Shown here piece after piece: positions 17,601-17,896 of a stretch of 17,896 nucleotides of DNA (position 1 is its first letter; the number at the start of each line of letters is the position of its first letter). The stretch spans positions 1 to 17,896 of the forward strand of contig JWZX01001971.1 in assembly GCA_001275005.1 (NCBI GenBank). Reading direction: 5' to 3'. The position numbers were made by a program, and so were the translations under genes. Source of the DNA: Chrysochromulina tobinii (lineage: Eukaryota > Haptophyta > Prymnesiales > Chrysochromulinaceae). The notes under the pieces were generated by a model. It made no database searches. It was not told where the DNA came from and saw only the letters and a program-made list of their open reading frames with translations.

Positions 17601-17896
17601 GTGAGCGTGCACATCGCATGGCTCGCGCGCGTGCACATGACTCATGGCTCACGCGCACCAGCGCTACGACGGCGTTTGGCACAGCCGACCCTCACCCTCA
17701 CGCCCCCCTCTCCACACGAGCAATGACGATAACCTAGAGGCTGTTGCCGACCTCAGCTGAGAGATAACCTCTGTCGTTCACCGCGACATGGCCGAGCTTT
17801 CGCCCTCCTCCATCCCCCCGTCCCATCCCCCCATCCCATCCCCCCATCCCATCTCCCCATCCCATCCCCCCATCCCATCCCCCTATCCCATCCCCC
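17601..17896 (+). other. intron of the CPPED1-like gene, 5' part (runs off the right edge)
   Basis: Starts with a textbook GTGAGC donor in phase 0 after CTG. No phosphoesterase motif appears in any frame after the donor, and composition becomes C-rich and repetitive. The acceptor is beyond the window. Confidence 0.7.
17811..17896. repeat. 14-bp C-rich minisatellite in the intron
   Basis: Units of CATCCCATCCCCCC and close variants repeat in tandem to the window edge, with single substitutions (T for C). The array is pure pyrimidine apart from the periodic A and an early G, and probably continues to the right. Confidence 0.85.

Noticed and set aside
17601-17726. C-terminal 41 residues of the CPPED1-like ORF after HVNRL
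   Set aside because: Follows a GTGAGC donor; basic low-complexity sequence without phosphoesterase motifs, so treated as intron.

Overview
The window is GC-rich nuclear DNA from a single-celled eukaryote, most likely a microalga. The evidence is spliceosomal introns with GT..AG ends, genes found only in eukaryotes (the NMD kinase SMG1, mitochondrial complex I subunit NDUFA8), wide gene-sized ORFs free of bacterial operon signals, and strong G/C at third positions. Short C-rich introns (74-123 bp) and Ala/Gly/Pro/Ser-rich proteins would suit a haptophyte or another high-GC alga such as a pelagophyte. That assignment is inference only; I cannot name a species.

Layout, left to right. (1) 1-7013, minus: the 5' part of SMG1, a 2297-codon uninterrupted exon reaching the start of the kinase domain, then a splice donor and an intron running off the left edge. 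(2) 7014-7141: a 128-bp divergent promoter. (3) 7142-9561, plus: a three-exon APC-superfamily amino acid/polyamine transporter with a long hydrophilic tail. (4) 9562-10063: the shared 3' region of two convergent genes. (5) 10064-10378, minus: NDUFA8. (6) 10570-11728, minus: a calcineurin-like phosphoesterase whose reading frame changes once, best explained by a 79-bp intron. (7) 12142-15951, minus: a 1269-residue protein combining a degenerate WW-like segment, an EF-hand pair and an FHA domain within low-complexity linkers. (8) 15952-16559: a less GC-rich divergent promoter region with a TCAAG microsatellite. (9) 16560 to the right edge, plus: the 5' exon of a CPPED1-like phosphoesterase with a membrane anchor and a long unrecognised N-terminal region, followed by an intron carrying a C-rich minisatellite.

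The six genes are not an operon and share no obvious pathway; this looks like ordinary compact algal gene packing with two divergent pairs (SMG1/transporter and FHA protein/CPPED1-like). I see no mobile element, CRISPR array, tRNA or rRNA. The most interesting points are the transporter intron whose first 27 bases nearly copy the start of the following exon and which has a nested in-frame GC donor, the EF-hand/FHA architecture, the N-terminal extension of the CPPED1-like protein, and the apparent paired loss of two cysteines in NDUFA8.
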